This document shows, piece by piece, positions 1 to 6,803 of a DNA stretch of 25,372 nt. The notes under the pieces were generated by a model. That model worked only from the letters and a program-made list of their open reading frames with translations. It had not been told where the DNA came from and ran no database searches. The stretch spans positions 70,327-95,698 of the forward strand of contig MSTD01000022.1 of NCBI GenBank assembly GCA_001942045.1, given 5' to 3'. Within the stretch, counting starts at the first letter, position 1. Each line of letters opens with the position of its first letter. The position numbers and the translations under genes were made by a program. This stretch comes from Mycolicibacterium porcinum (lineage in GTDB: Bacteria > Actinomycetota > Actinomycetes > Mycobacteriales > Mycobacteriaceae).

Positions 1-2016
1 CGCTGCCGTGGTGATCCTGGCCTGGTCACCGTCGAGCAGACCGATGGCTTCGGCGTCGTGGACACTGATCCGCAAGGCGCCGTTGGTATCTCGCTTGCGC
101 CAGCCCGGATCGCGGAAGATGTCGTTGGCGGTGTAGGCGCGCCGCTCGCCTGCGGAGAGCACCAACGGGAACTCCTCGGTGGTCAGCGCCGAGGGTGTCG
201 TCGGCAAGGCCCGGACGGCGTCGAGCATCTCGGGCATGTCCAGCGCGATCTTGTGGTCCGCGTGGCTGATCAGGGCGAAGTCGTCCGGGTACTCGTGCAC
301 CGTGAACGTCAGCCCGGACCGGCCGGCCAGGATGGCCTCGAACAAGGCATTGCCGTCGGCGTGTCCGGCGCGGCGCACCGCATCGGGATAGGTCATCGCG
401 GTCTTCTGGGCCAGGCCCCACAGCGCGGCCGCCCCGGCCAACCCGTCGGGCAACACCGGCCCGAGCGTCTCGTAGAGCACGTACGGCAGCACCCGGCCCA
501 GTCCGGGGTTGGCCCCCACCGCGGCGAGAAACGCCGCGGCGTAGGCGTCGAGGCCTTCCCGGGCGGCGCGCCGCAGCGGGTCCAGCTCGGCGTCGTCGAC
601 CGCACCGATGGCACGCACCAGACGAGCCCAGATCTCCGGCTCGGGCAGGGTTCCGGGCAGCGGGTCGAACAGCGGGTGACGAAGGTGAAAGTTGTTGTGC
701 GGGAACTCGAGGTTGAAGAACGTCGCCTCGGGCTTCTCGAACTGGTTGGCCGCGGGCAGCACGTAGTGCGCCAGCCGCGCGGTCTCGGTCATCGCGACGT
801 CGATGACCACCAGAAGCTCGAGCGATTCGAGCGCGGCCCGCACAGCCGCCGAATCGGCGACCGAGTGCGCCGGGTTGCTGCTCTCCACGATCATCGCGCG
901 GAACCGGTCGGGATGATCGGTGAGGATCTCCTGCGGCACCGCATTCGACGGCACCAGCCCGGCGATCACCGGCGCGCCGGTGACGGGGCTACGGCCCACC
1001 CCGCCCGATCCGAACAATGGGGCGAACGACGAATGCAGGTGCTGTCCACCGCGTTTCGCGAAGTTGCCGGTGAGGATCCACAGCATCTTGTTGAGGTACG
1101 AGCACAGTGTGCTGTTGGGCGCCTGCTGGATCCCGAGATCCTCGAACACCGCCACACTTTCCGCCCCGGCGATGCGCCGCACCGCTTGGCGCAGCAGGGA
1201 TTCGTCGACGCCGCACCGCTGCGCGTAGTCGCCGATCGGAACCTGGCGCAGCACCTCCCGGACCGGTTCGACGCCGTTGACGTGTTCGGCCAGAAACGCC
1301 TCGTCGCACAGGTCTTCCTGCACGAGCACTGCAGCCATCGCGGCCAGGCACCAGGCGTCGGTCCCAGGCCGCACGCGCAGGTGGAAGTCGGCGAGTTTGG
1401 CGGTGTCGGTGATCACCGGGTCGATGACGATCATCGCGCGGCCCGGATCCTTGGCGATCTCGTTGAGCACGACGCGGGCCCGCGGGAAGCTCTGCGACAT
1501 CCACGGGTTCTTGCCGACGAACACCGAGACCTCGGCATGTTCGAACTCACCCCGGGTATGGCCGCCGTAGAGGTGGGCGTCCACCCACGCTTCGCCGGTC
1601 TTCTCCTGCGCCAAGGCATTTGACCGATAGCGCGAGCCGATCGCCTTGAGGAACGCCCCGCTGTAGGCGCCGCCCAGGTGATTACCCTGGCCACCGCCGC
1701 CGTAATAGAAAATCTTGTCGCCGCCATGGCTGTCCCTGATCGTCAGGAACTTGGCAGCGATCTCGGAAATCGCGGTGTCCCAATCGATCTCTTCGTAGCT
1801 GCCGTCGGGTCTGCGGCGTAGTGGCGAGGTCAGCCGGTTGGTGCTGCTCTGGTAGTGATCCAGCCGCAGTGCCTTGTTGCAGGTGTATCCCTGCGACGCC
1901 GGGTGGTCTTTGTCGCCGCGGATCTTGGTGATGGCCCGGCCTTCGGTCTGCACCACGATGCCGCAGTTGCATTCGCACAGGATGCATGCGGTGGGCTGCC
2001 ACTGGTCAACGGTCAT
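1..2016 (-). CDS. Molybdopterin-dependent oxidoreductase (DMSO reductase superfamily), C-terminus cut by window edge
   Basis: The open frame runs without a stop from ATG at 2016 to base 1 (672 residues), so the gene continues past the left edge. The N-terminus carries a [4Fe-4S] ligand set: C11, C14 and C18 (CxxCxxxC, in CILCECNC) and C46 (GYTCNK). This is followed by the FdhF/NarB-type body: an NALAQEKTGEAW stretch, FVGKNPWMSQSFPRAR, VIDPVITDTAKLADFHLRVRPGTDAW and GNFAKRGGQ, typical of bis-MGD enzymes. The end reaches into the C-terminal cofactor-binding domain. Such enzymes are cytoplasmic or exported oxidoreductases; no Tat signal is present, so this one is probably cytoplasmic. The metal ligand (Cys/Sec/Ser/Asp) could not be assigned with confidence, so the substrate is unknown. 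Its start codon overlaps the stop of the TetR gene (ATGA), implying translational coupling and control by that repressor. Confidence 0.92.
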   Translation of the reverse strand, partial: MTVDQWQPTACILCECNCGIVVQTEGRAITKIRGDKDHPASQGYTCNKALRLDHYQSSTNRLTSPLRRRPDGSYEEIDWDTAISEIAAKFLTIRDSHGGDKIFYYGGGGQGNHLGGAYSGAFLKAIGSRYRSNALAQEKTGEAWVDAHLYGGHTRGEFEHAEVSVFVGKNPWMSQSFPRARVVLNEIAKDPGRAMIVIDPVITDTAKLADFHLRVRPGTDAWCLAAMAAVLVQEDLCDEAFLAEHVNGVEPVREVLRQVPIGDYAQRCGVDESLLRQAVRRIAGAESVAVFEDLGIQQAPNSTLCSYLNKMLWILTGNFAKRGGQHLHSSFAPLFGSGGVGRSPVTGAPVIAGLVPSNAVPQEILTDHPDRFRAMIVESSNPAHSVADSAAVRAALESLELLVVIDVAMTETARLAHYVLPAANQFEKPEATFFNLEFPHNNFHLRHPLFDPLPGTLPEPEIWARLVRAIGAVDDAELDPLRRAAREGLDAYAAAFLAAVGANPGLGRVLPYVLYETLGPVLPDGLAGAAALWGLAQKTAMTYPDAVRRAGHADGNALFEAILAGRSGLTFTVHEYPDDFALISHADHKIALDMPEMLDAVRALPTTPSALTTEEFPLVLSAGERRAYTANDIFRDPGWRKRDTNGALRISVHDAEAIGLLDGDQARITTAA

Positions 2017-2582
2017 GACGAGGTTCCTTCCGGCAGGAGTGCGCGAAGTTGACGGTGGATCTTCTCGAGCGGTTTGACGTCGCGAGTCGCCCGCGCCATC
2101 ACCACGGCGCCTTCGATCGCGGTCATGATGAGCGTCGCGAGTTCCTCGGCACGTTCGGCGGGGACTCCGTCGTCGGCGAGTCGCCGGGTGATCTGAGCGG
2201 TCCAGCGGGTGAAGGCGGCCCCGGCACGGTCGAGCGCGGCGGTTTCGGTCGTGCCGGGTTCTCCTGCCTCGACCGCGACCGCGACGATCGGGCAGCCGGC
2301 CCGGAAGTCGCTGGCGGACAATTGTTTACGGAACCCGGCGATCATGGCGTCGAGCAACGCCACCGCGCTGTCGGCCTTGTCGATCCGCGCGGCCACCTGA
2401 TCGCTGGCGTAGTCGACGGCTTCGCACAGGAGTTGGCTGCGCCCGCCGGGGAAGTAGTGATACGCCGATCCACGCGGTGCGCCGCTGTGGGCGAGTACGT
2501 CGGCGATCGCGGTCGGGTGCGCACCGCGCTCCCGGATCAGCAGTGCGGCCGAGGCCACCATGCGTTCGCGAGGACCGGTCAT
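2013..2582 (-). CDS. TetR/AcrR family transcriptional repressor (LmrA/YxaF-like)
   Basis: The 189-residue protein starts at ATG 2582 (MTGPRERMVASAALL), preceded by AAAGGG about 7 nt upstream. The frame is open further upstream, but this start gives the usual TetR length and leaves the operator outside the gene. Residues about 5-50 form the HTH domain (RERMVASAALLIRERG, TAIADVLAHSGAPRGSAYHYFPGG, the canonical recognition helix and YHYFP). The ligand domain has GCPIVAVAVEAG, as in the LmrA/YxaF group. The stop TGA overlaps the ATG of the molybdopterin oxidoreductase by 4 nt, so regulator and enzyme are one operon. A perfect 8-4-8 inverted repeat at 2603-2622 is the likely self-operator. The inducer is unknown. 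Confidence 0.92.
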   Translation of the reverse strand: MTGPRERMVASAALLIRERGAHPTAIADVLAHSGAPRGSAYHYFPGGRSQLLCEAVDYASDQVAARIDKADSAVALLDAMIAGFRKQLSASDFRAGCPIVAVAVEAGEPGTTETAALDRAGAAFTRWTAQITRRLADDGVPAERAEELATLIMTAIEGAVVMARATRDVKPLEKIHRQLRALLPEGTSS

Positions 2583-2602
2583 CGGACGCCCTTTCGCCGG
2601 AA

Positions 2603-2622
2603 TATGTATGCAACCATACATA
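2603..2622. promoter_or_regulatory. Perfect inverted repeat, probable TetR operator
   Basis: TATGTATG and CATACATA flank a CAAC spacer (8-4-8, no mismatch). It is an A/T-rich island in GC-rich DNA and ends 20 bp upstream of the TetR ATG at 2582. Position, symmetry and length fit a TetR-family autoregulatory operator over the promoter of the TetR-molybdoenzyme operon. That this TetR binds it is inference. Confidence 0.8.
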
Positions 2623-2735
2623 ACGGCCGGGCATGGGTCTACGGCCTGGTTGAACGGGATGGGCAGTGTCCGGGCTTGTGCGGCGGATTGCTGCTTGATA
2701 CTGACCGCAACCCGCCGCACAGGCGCATCAAACGG

Positions 2736-3182
2736 CTAGGTGACCGCCAACCACAGCACGAGGAAGGCGGCCATGCTCGTCAGGCAGATCAGGTGGTCAC
2801 GGCAGATGGCGCGGGCCAACCGCGTCTGCTCGCAAGGGCTGCCGGTGCGGGAACCAAGGGCCACGGCATTGGGGACGGTGCGCAGCAGCGCCAGCAGCAC
2901 GGGGGCGCCGGCCAAGATCGCGAACAGCGCCGTCAACCACCCTGCGCCGGCCCCGTCGAATGCACGAAAAGCCAATGCCGCCAACAGGATGGCCATGACG
3001 GCGGCGATCAGCAGGCTCATCGGGCGCGATGTGGTGGTCGCCCGGCGGTAATAACCGGCGATGGACGCCAGCACGGGTTCCGGCAATTCGGCCGACCTGC
3101 GGTGGGGTAGGACCTGAACGTCGAAGATCAGGTCCATCCACAGGACGGCGATGAGGAACCCGCTGCCGGCGGCCTCGATCAC
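2736..3182 (-). CDS. Small integral membrane protein, four predicted helices
   Basis: 148 residues, starting at GTG 3182, whose GTGA overlaps the stop codon of the upstream nitronate monooxygenase, so the start is fixed by coupling. Hydrophobic segments lie near residues 5-25, 53-75, 80-100 and 130-147, separated by short charged loops (LPHRRS, YYRRATTTSRP, GSRTGSPCEQTRLARAICRDH). No catalytic motif is visible and no family was recognised with confidence; size and topology resemble DUF1772/anthrone-oxygenase-like small membrane proteins, but that is only a resemblance. It is co-transcribed with the flavoenzyme, so a role with the same substrate (transport or membrane association) is possible. 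Confidence 0.75.
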   Translation of the reverse strand: MIEAAGSGFLIAVLWMDLIFDVQVLPHRRSAELPEPVLASIAGYYRRATTTSRPMSLLIAAVMAILLAALAFRAFDGAGAGWLTALFAILAGAPVLLALLRTVPNAVALGSRTGSPCEQTRLARAICRDHLICLTSMAAFLVLWLAVT

Positions 3183-4309
3183 ACCCCGGCGGCCTCGTTG
3201 AGGGCGTTGAGGGTGCCGGTCGCCTCCAGGTACTCCTGCACCCAGCGTTCGATCACCGCGGAGGTCTTCTCGACCTTGGTGAACTGGCCGACCACCTGGC
3301 CGACGGGGTTGAACGCGACGTCGACGCTCTCATTGGGGTACTTGTGGGTGGCTGCCACGGCCATCCCCGACACCATGTACTGCAGCGGCATGCCGAGCGG
3401 CTTCGGGTTGTCCGGGTTCTCCCAGGCCTCGGTCCAGTCGTTGCGCAGCATGCGGGCCGGCTTGCCGGTGAACGAGCGGCTGCGCACGGTGTCGCGGCTG
3501 GTGGCCTTGGCGTACGCGGCGTGCTGCTGTGCGGTGTGCTCGGACTCTTCGACCATGACCCACTGGGATCCGGTCCAGGCGCCCTGGGCGCCGAGGGCCA
3601 GGGCCGCGGCGATCTGCTGACCGCTGCCGATCCCGCCGGCGGCCAGCACCGGTACCGGAGCGACCTCCTTGACCACCTGCGGCCACAACACGATCGAGCC
3701 CACCTCGCCGCTGTGCCCGCCGGCCTCGCCGCCCTGGGCGATGATGATGTCGACACCGGCGTCGGCGTGCTTACGGGCCTGTGACGGCGAGCCGCACAGC
3801 GCCGCGACCTTGCGGCCCTCGGCGTGGATGCGCTTGATCATGTCGGCAGGCGGGGTGCCGAGCGCATTGGCGATCAGCGTCATCTTGGGGTGCTTGAGGG
3901 CGATTTCCACCTGCGGGGTCGCGGTGGCCTCGGTCCAGCCAAGAAGCTGCAGCGCGTCGTCGTCGCTGTGTTCGACCGGCACGCCGTGGTCGGCGAGGAT
4001 CTTGCGGGCGAAGTCCAGGTGCTCCTGCGGCACCAGGGACTGCAGCATCCCTTTGAGTTCGTCGGCGGACATGTTGGCGTCCATGCCCTCGTACTTGTTG
4101 GGAATGACGATGTCGACGCCGTAGGGGTGGTCGCCGATGTGCTCGTCGATCCAGTTGAGCTCGATTTCCAGCTGCTCGGGCGTGAAGCCCACAGCGCCCA
4201 GCACGCCGAAACCGCCGGCCTTGCTGACGGCGACGACAACGTCGCGACAGTGAGTAAACGCGAAGATCGGGAATTCGATCCCGAGCTCATCGCAGAGTGC
4301 GGTGTGCAT
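3179..4309 (-). CDS. Nitronate monooxygenase / 2-nitropropane dioxygenase-like FMN enzyme
   Basis: 376 residues from ATG 4309, with GGAG about 11 nt upstream; upstream in-frame sequence (to 4483) has no family similarity and runs through the promoter. It is an FMN-binding TIM barrel: N-terminal FPIFAFTHCRDVVVAVSKAGGFGVLGAVGF, the class motif IIAQGGEAGGHSGEVGS with H199 as the probable catalytic His, and the phosphate-binding VLAAGGIGSGQQIAAALALGAQGAWTGSQW (about 221-250). The family oxidises alkyl nitronates; several mycobacterial members belong to lipid or sterol catabolism and may act on other substrates. A KstR box overlaps its promoter (4373-4386). It overlaps the membrane-protein gene by 4 nt. 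The NMO-like fold is certain; the true substrate is not. Confidence 0.93.
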   Translation of the reverse strand: MHTALCDELGIEFPIFAFTHCRDVVVAVSKAGGFGVLGAVGFTPEQLEIELNWIDEHIGDHPYGVDIVIPNKYEGMDANMSADELKGMLQSLVPQEHLDFARKILADHGVPVEHSDDDALQLLGWTEATATPQVEIALKHPKMTLIANALGTPPADMIKRIHAEGRKVAALCGSPSQARKHADAGVDIIIAQGGEAGGHSGEVGSIVLWPQVVKEVAPVPVLAAGGIGSGQQIAAALALGAQGAWTGSQWVMVEESEHTAQQHAAYAKATSRDTVRSRSFTGKPARMLRNDWTEAWENPDNPKPLGMPLQYMVSGMAVAATHKYPNESVDVAFNPVGQVVGQFTKVEKTSAVIERWVQEYLEATGTLNALNEAAGV

Positions 4310-4372
4310 TCTCCAGCTCCTTGAGTGACGGTGCGGTTCGAGAGTCCTCGGCCGATCCGGCCCGGACAGAAG

Positions 4373-4386
4373 TGAAACGTGTTCTA
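4373..4386. promoter_or_regulatory. KstR box (exact consensus match) upstream of nitronate monooxygenase
   Basis: TGAAACGTGTTCTA fits TnnAACnnGTTnnA, the operator of the mycobacterial sterol/lipid repressor KstR, at every fixed position. It lies 64 bp upstream of the ATG at 4309. On the minus strand it directly follows a -10-like TAAACT (complement of 4386-4391), so bound repressor would cover the transcription start. The match is seen; binding by KstR is inferred. Confidence 0.75.
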
Positions 4387-4410
4387 GTTTAGTACCACGT
4401 CGGGCCGTTT

Positions 4411-4424
4411 CGGGTCGAGACCCG
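4411..4424 (-). terminator. Possible terminator hairpin of the VOC gene
   Basis: CGGGTC and GACCCG form a perfect 6-bp inverted repeat around GA, starting 7 nt beyond the VOC stop codon on the minus strand. There is no T-run afterwards, which is common for mycobacterial terminators but weakens the call. It could also be a simple GC-rich inverted repeat. Confidence 0.4.
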
Positions 4425-4430
4425 GCAGAA

Positions 4431-4796
4431 TTACGCCAGCTCAGCCACGAACGACACTTCATTTCCGTCGGGATCGGCGACATCGATCACGGCGACCATA
4501 TCGGCGATGACCTGCGGTTCTGTCACGACGACTCCATTGTCGCGCAGCCAGGCGACGGTGGTGTCCAGTTCGTCGACCCCGAATCGCACGGCCGATCGCC
4601 CCGCGCCGTCGGGATCGGTGACGACCTGTAGCCACGCGGTCCCGGTCAGCTGCCATTCGGCGACTCCTGGAACCGGTTCCAGGTCGGGTTCCCGGTCGAG
4701 TAACCGGCTGTACCAGGCTTTCGCCTCGTCGAATCGTCCGGTGCAGATGACGGCCGCGAGGTCCTTGATTCCGATGCAGTGCGATTGTGCGGACAT
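4431..4796 (-). CDS. VOC superfamily (glyoxalase/bleomycin-resistance fold) protein
   Basis: 121 residues from ATG 4796 to TAA. One beta-alpha-beta-beta-beta repeat pair is visible: AAVICTGRFDEAKAWYSRLLDREPDLEPVPGVAEWQLTGTAWLQVVTDP, then SAVRFGVDELDTTVAWLRDNGVVVTEPQVIADMVAVIDVADPDGNEVSFVAEL, with the classic C-terminal DPDGNEVSF signature whose Glu is often a metal ligand. The N-terminal metal His common in glyoxalase I is not obvious, so this may be a dimeric VOC protein with an incomplete metal site. Family members include dioxygenases, isomerases and resistance proteins; no substrate can be assigned. The SD (GAGGG) abuts the ATG, which is too close to be ideal. It diverges from the HAD gene across a 46-bp gap containing a palindrome. 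Confidence 0.88.
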   Translation of the reverse strand: MSAQSHCIGIKDLAAVICTGRFDEAKAWYSRLLDREPDLEPVPGVAEWQLTGTAWLQVVTDPDGAGRSAVRFGVDELDTTVAWLRDNGVVVTEPQVIADMVAVIDVADPDGNEVSFVAELA

Positions 4797-4816
4797 CCCT
4801 CTTTTTTAGTCCTGAT

Positions 4817-4830
4817 CCAGTCTCGACTGG
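4817..4830. promoter_or_regulatory. Palindrome in the VOC/HAD divergent promoter region
   Basis: CCAGTC-TC-GACTGG is a perfect 6-2-6 inverted repeat centred in the 46-bp gap between the two divergent starts (4796 minus, 4843 plus). The position suits an operator acting on both genes. No adjacent regulator gene is obviously paired with it, and a 14-bp palindrome in GC-rich DNA can arise by chance. Confidence 0.4.
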
Positions 4831-4842
4831 CCGAGTGTCGTA

Positions 4843-5628
4843 GTGGCTTGGTTTAGTAGCCCCATGGGCCGCACGTTGTCGCCACCCGAGTCACTCGAGG
4901 AGATCGGGGCCGGTCCGGGTGGGCCGCAGGTGGGCGCATTCTTCGACCTCGACGGCACATTGGTGGACGGATTCACCGCGACGGCGCACGCCGGTCACCG
5001 CATTCGTCAACGGCAGGCGGCCGCGGGCGAGATCCTCGGAATCCTCGAAGCCTCGGTGCGTTATCGGATCGGCCGGATGCCGTTCGAGCGGCTGCTGGTG
5101 CGCGCCGCCGGCTATCTGCGCGGCGAGTCCCTGCTCGAGCTCGACGAGCTGGGGGAGTACCTGTTCGAGAACCGGATCGCGCAGCGCGTCTATCCCCACA
5201 TGCGTGCCGTGGTGCGGCGCCACCAGGACCGCGGCCATACCGTCGTGTTGAGCTCCTCGGCGCTGACCATTCACGCCGAGCCGGTCGCACGGCACCTGGG
5301 GATCGACCACGTGCTGTGCAACCACTTTCTGACCGACGACCAGGGCCGGCTCACCGGCGGGATCGTCGAACCGATCATCTGGGGAGCCCGCAAAGCCGCC
5401 GCGGTGCAGGCCTTTTGCCGGACCGAGCAGGTCGATCTGTCACACAGCTATTTCTACGCAGACGGACCCGAGGACAGCGCACTGATGCGGTTGGTGGGCC
5501 ATCCGCGGCCGGTGAATCCGCGGCCGGGTCTGGCCTCGGCGGCCACCGACCACAACTGGCCGGTGCTCAACCTGCCGCGCCCGGGTGGCCGGCGCCGCGG
5601 TGAACGCCGGCTCCGTCCCGGCGCCTAG
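4843..5628 (+). CDS. HAD-IB family hydrolase (phosphoserine-phosphatase-like)
   Basis: 261 residues from GTG 4843; ATG 4864 is an alternative start. HAD motifs are in order: motif I FFDLDGTLVDGF (nucleophile D35, acid D37), motif II VVLSSSALT, motif III Lys in WGARKAAAVQAF, and motif IV YADGPEDSALMRLVGHPRPVNPRPGL (DxxxD). The sequence resembles the N-terminal HAD-IB half of mycobacterial PlsC-type bifunctional proteins, but the chain ends in a basic tail (GGRRRGERRLRPGA) with no acyltransferase domain. It probably dephosphorylates a small phosphomonoester such as phosphoserine or lysophosphatidate; the substrate is unknown. Its TAG stop shares the CTAG at 5625-5628 with the stop of the convergent dehydrogenase gene. 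Confidence 0.9.
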   Translation: MAWFSSPMGRTLSPPESLEEIGAGPGGPQVGAFFDLDGTLVDGFTATAHAGHRIRQRQAAAGEILGILEASVRYRIGRMPFERLLVRAAGYLRGESLLELDELGEYLFENRIAQRVYPHMRAVVRRHQDRGHTVVLSSSALTIHAEPVARHLGIDHVLCNHFLTDDQGRLTGGIVEPIIWGARKAAAVQAFCRTEQVDLSHSYFYADGPEDSALMRLVGHPRPVNPRPGLASAATDHNWPVLNLPRPGGRRRGERRLRPGA

Positions 5629-6701
5629 CCCAGCCGGTGCAGGCCCTTGCCCGTGACGAGCGGCAGGTCCAGGGTGGTGCGGATGCCCGGCGCGGCGGCC
5701 ACCACATCGGGGATGGAGTTGACGATGCGCCCGGCCGCGGCCACGATCGCGGCGTGGTTGTGGTCACCTCGATCGCTGGTCGGGCAGATGTCCACGACAT
5801 ACGACGGCTCGCCGGTGATCTCGACGCGGTAGGAGCCGCCGGGCTGGGCCGGTTGCGCCCAATCAGGTCGCAGGTCCGGACGCACCCGGGTGACGTGTTC
5901 GACGACGATTACCGGCTTACCGCCGACCATGCCGTTGATCTGAAAGCGCATCGCCGCCACCGTGCCCTTGGCGATGACGCCGGTTGCGACCTCGATGTCC
6001 TCTGGCGCGGGCTCCAACTCGTAGTGCTCGGTGATGTCTTCGACTTCGACGCCGAGTCCGGCGGCGAGCATCCGGATCGCGGTTCCCCAAGCGGCGCTGA
6101 GGATTCCGGGGAGAAACAACATGCCGGGCTGGTCGATCGGATTGCCGAATCCCATGACGATCGACATCACCTCGGTGCCGTCATAGGTCGCGTAGTCGGC
6201 GATCTCCATGGTCTTGATCTGATCGATGCGCTGACAGGTACCGGCGATCGCGAACGGCACCAGGTCGGTGGCGAAGCCGGGGTCGACACCGGTGATGAAC
6301 ACGCTGGAATTGCCCGCCTGGGCAGCTTCTTCGACCCGTGCGATGGCCTTCTCCGGCATGGCGCCCCAGGGGAATTGCAGGCCGCCCGGGGCCGAGCCGA
6401 CCACATTGATCCCGGCGGCCAGTGCGGCCATCACATCGCGGGTGGCTTCCACGGGGCGGGTGTCACCCATCGCGCAGTACACCAGGCAGTCCGGTTTGGC
6501 GGCGATCGCGGCATCGATGCCCAGCGTGGCGGTGACCCCGGTGACGCCGCCCAGTCCGGCCAGTTCGCCGGCGTCCAGGCCGACCTTCGCCTCGGTCGAG
6601 GTGCCCACCGCGACGAGTTCGAACCGGGGGTCGTCGATGAGTTGGATCAGGGCCAACCGGCCGCAGTTTCCGGTGCCGACGATCGCCACGCGAATGGCCA
6701 T
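5625..6701 (-). CDS. NAD(P)-dependent dehydrogenase, dihydrodipicolinate reductase N-domain family (DapB/2,4-diaminopentanoate dehydrogenase-like)
   Basis: 358 residues from ATG 6701, with GAGGAG about 8-10 nt upstream; an upstream extension to 6785 would cross the promoter. The N-terminus is a Rossmann fold, AIRVAIVGTGNCGRLALIQLIDDPRFELVAV (GxGNxG), followed by DCLVYCAMGDTRPVEATRDVMAALAAGINVVGSAPGGLQFPWG and FITGVDPGFATDLVPFAI. This is the layout of large DapB-like actinobacterial proteins that carry the DapB N-terminal domain but lack the true DapB substrate loop, so a role in lysine synthesis is unlikely. It faces the hydroxysteroid-dehydrogenase-like gene across a 102-bp gap with a KstR box, which suggests a part in sterol or lipid catabolism. 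The substrate is unknown. Confidence 0.85.
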   Translation of the reverse strand: MAIRVAIVGTGNCGRLALIQLIDDPRFELVAVGTSTEAKVGLDAGELAGLGGVTGVTATLGIDAAIAAKPDCLVYCAMGDTRPVEATRDVMAALAAGINVVGSAPGGLQFPWGAMPEKAIARVEEAAQAGNSSVFITGVDPGFATDLVPFAIAGTCQRIDQIKTMEIADYATYDGTEVMSIVMGFGNPIDQPGMLFLPGILSAAWGTAIRMLAAGLGVEVEDITEHYELEPAPEDIEVATGVIAKGTVAAMRFQINGMVGGKPVIVVEHVTRVRPDLRPDWAQPAQPGGSYRVEITGEPSYVVDICPTSDRGDHNHAAIVAAAGRIVNSIPDVVAAAPGIRTTLDLPLVTGKGLHRLG

Positions 6702-6757
6702 ACGGGTCTCCTCAAGGTGTGCGGTCGAATCGCAGTATGCCGATCCGGCGACAAAAT

Positions 6758-6771
6758 TGGAACAGGTTCTA
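6758..6771. promoter_or_regulatory. KstR box (exact consensus match) between DapB-like and SDR genes
   Basis: TGGAACAGGTTCTA matches TnnAACnnGTTnnA at all fixed positions. It overlaps TCTAAT (6768-6773), a good -10 for the rightward SDR gene starting at 6804. It is 57 bp upstream of the leftward gene starting at 6701, so one operator could control both divergent promoters. KstR binding is inferred from the consensus only. Confidence 0.8.
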
Positions 6772-6803
6772 ATTTCATCGCGCACGCGGTAGCCTCACCC
6801 GTC

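Noticed and set aside
737..750. Third KstR-like site (AACTGGTT core)
   Set aside because: The final A of the consensus is missing and it lies inside the molybdoenzyme coding sequence.
58..1623. 521-residue open frame on the plus strand
   Set aside because: It is antisense to the molybdopterin oxidoreductase, which has intact cofactor motifs; the plus-strand product is low-complexity.
4310..4483. Longer start for the nitronate monooxygenase (58 extra residues)
   Set aside because: The extension is unlike the family, covers the KstR box, -10 and hairpin, and a good SD precedes the ATG at 4309.
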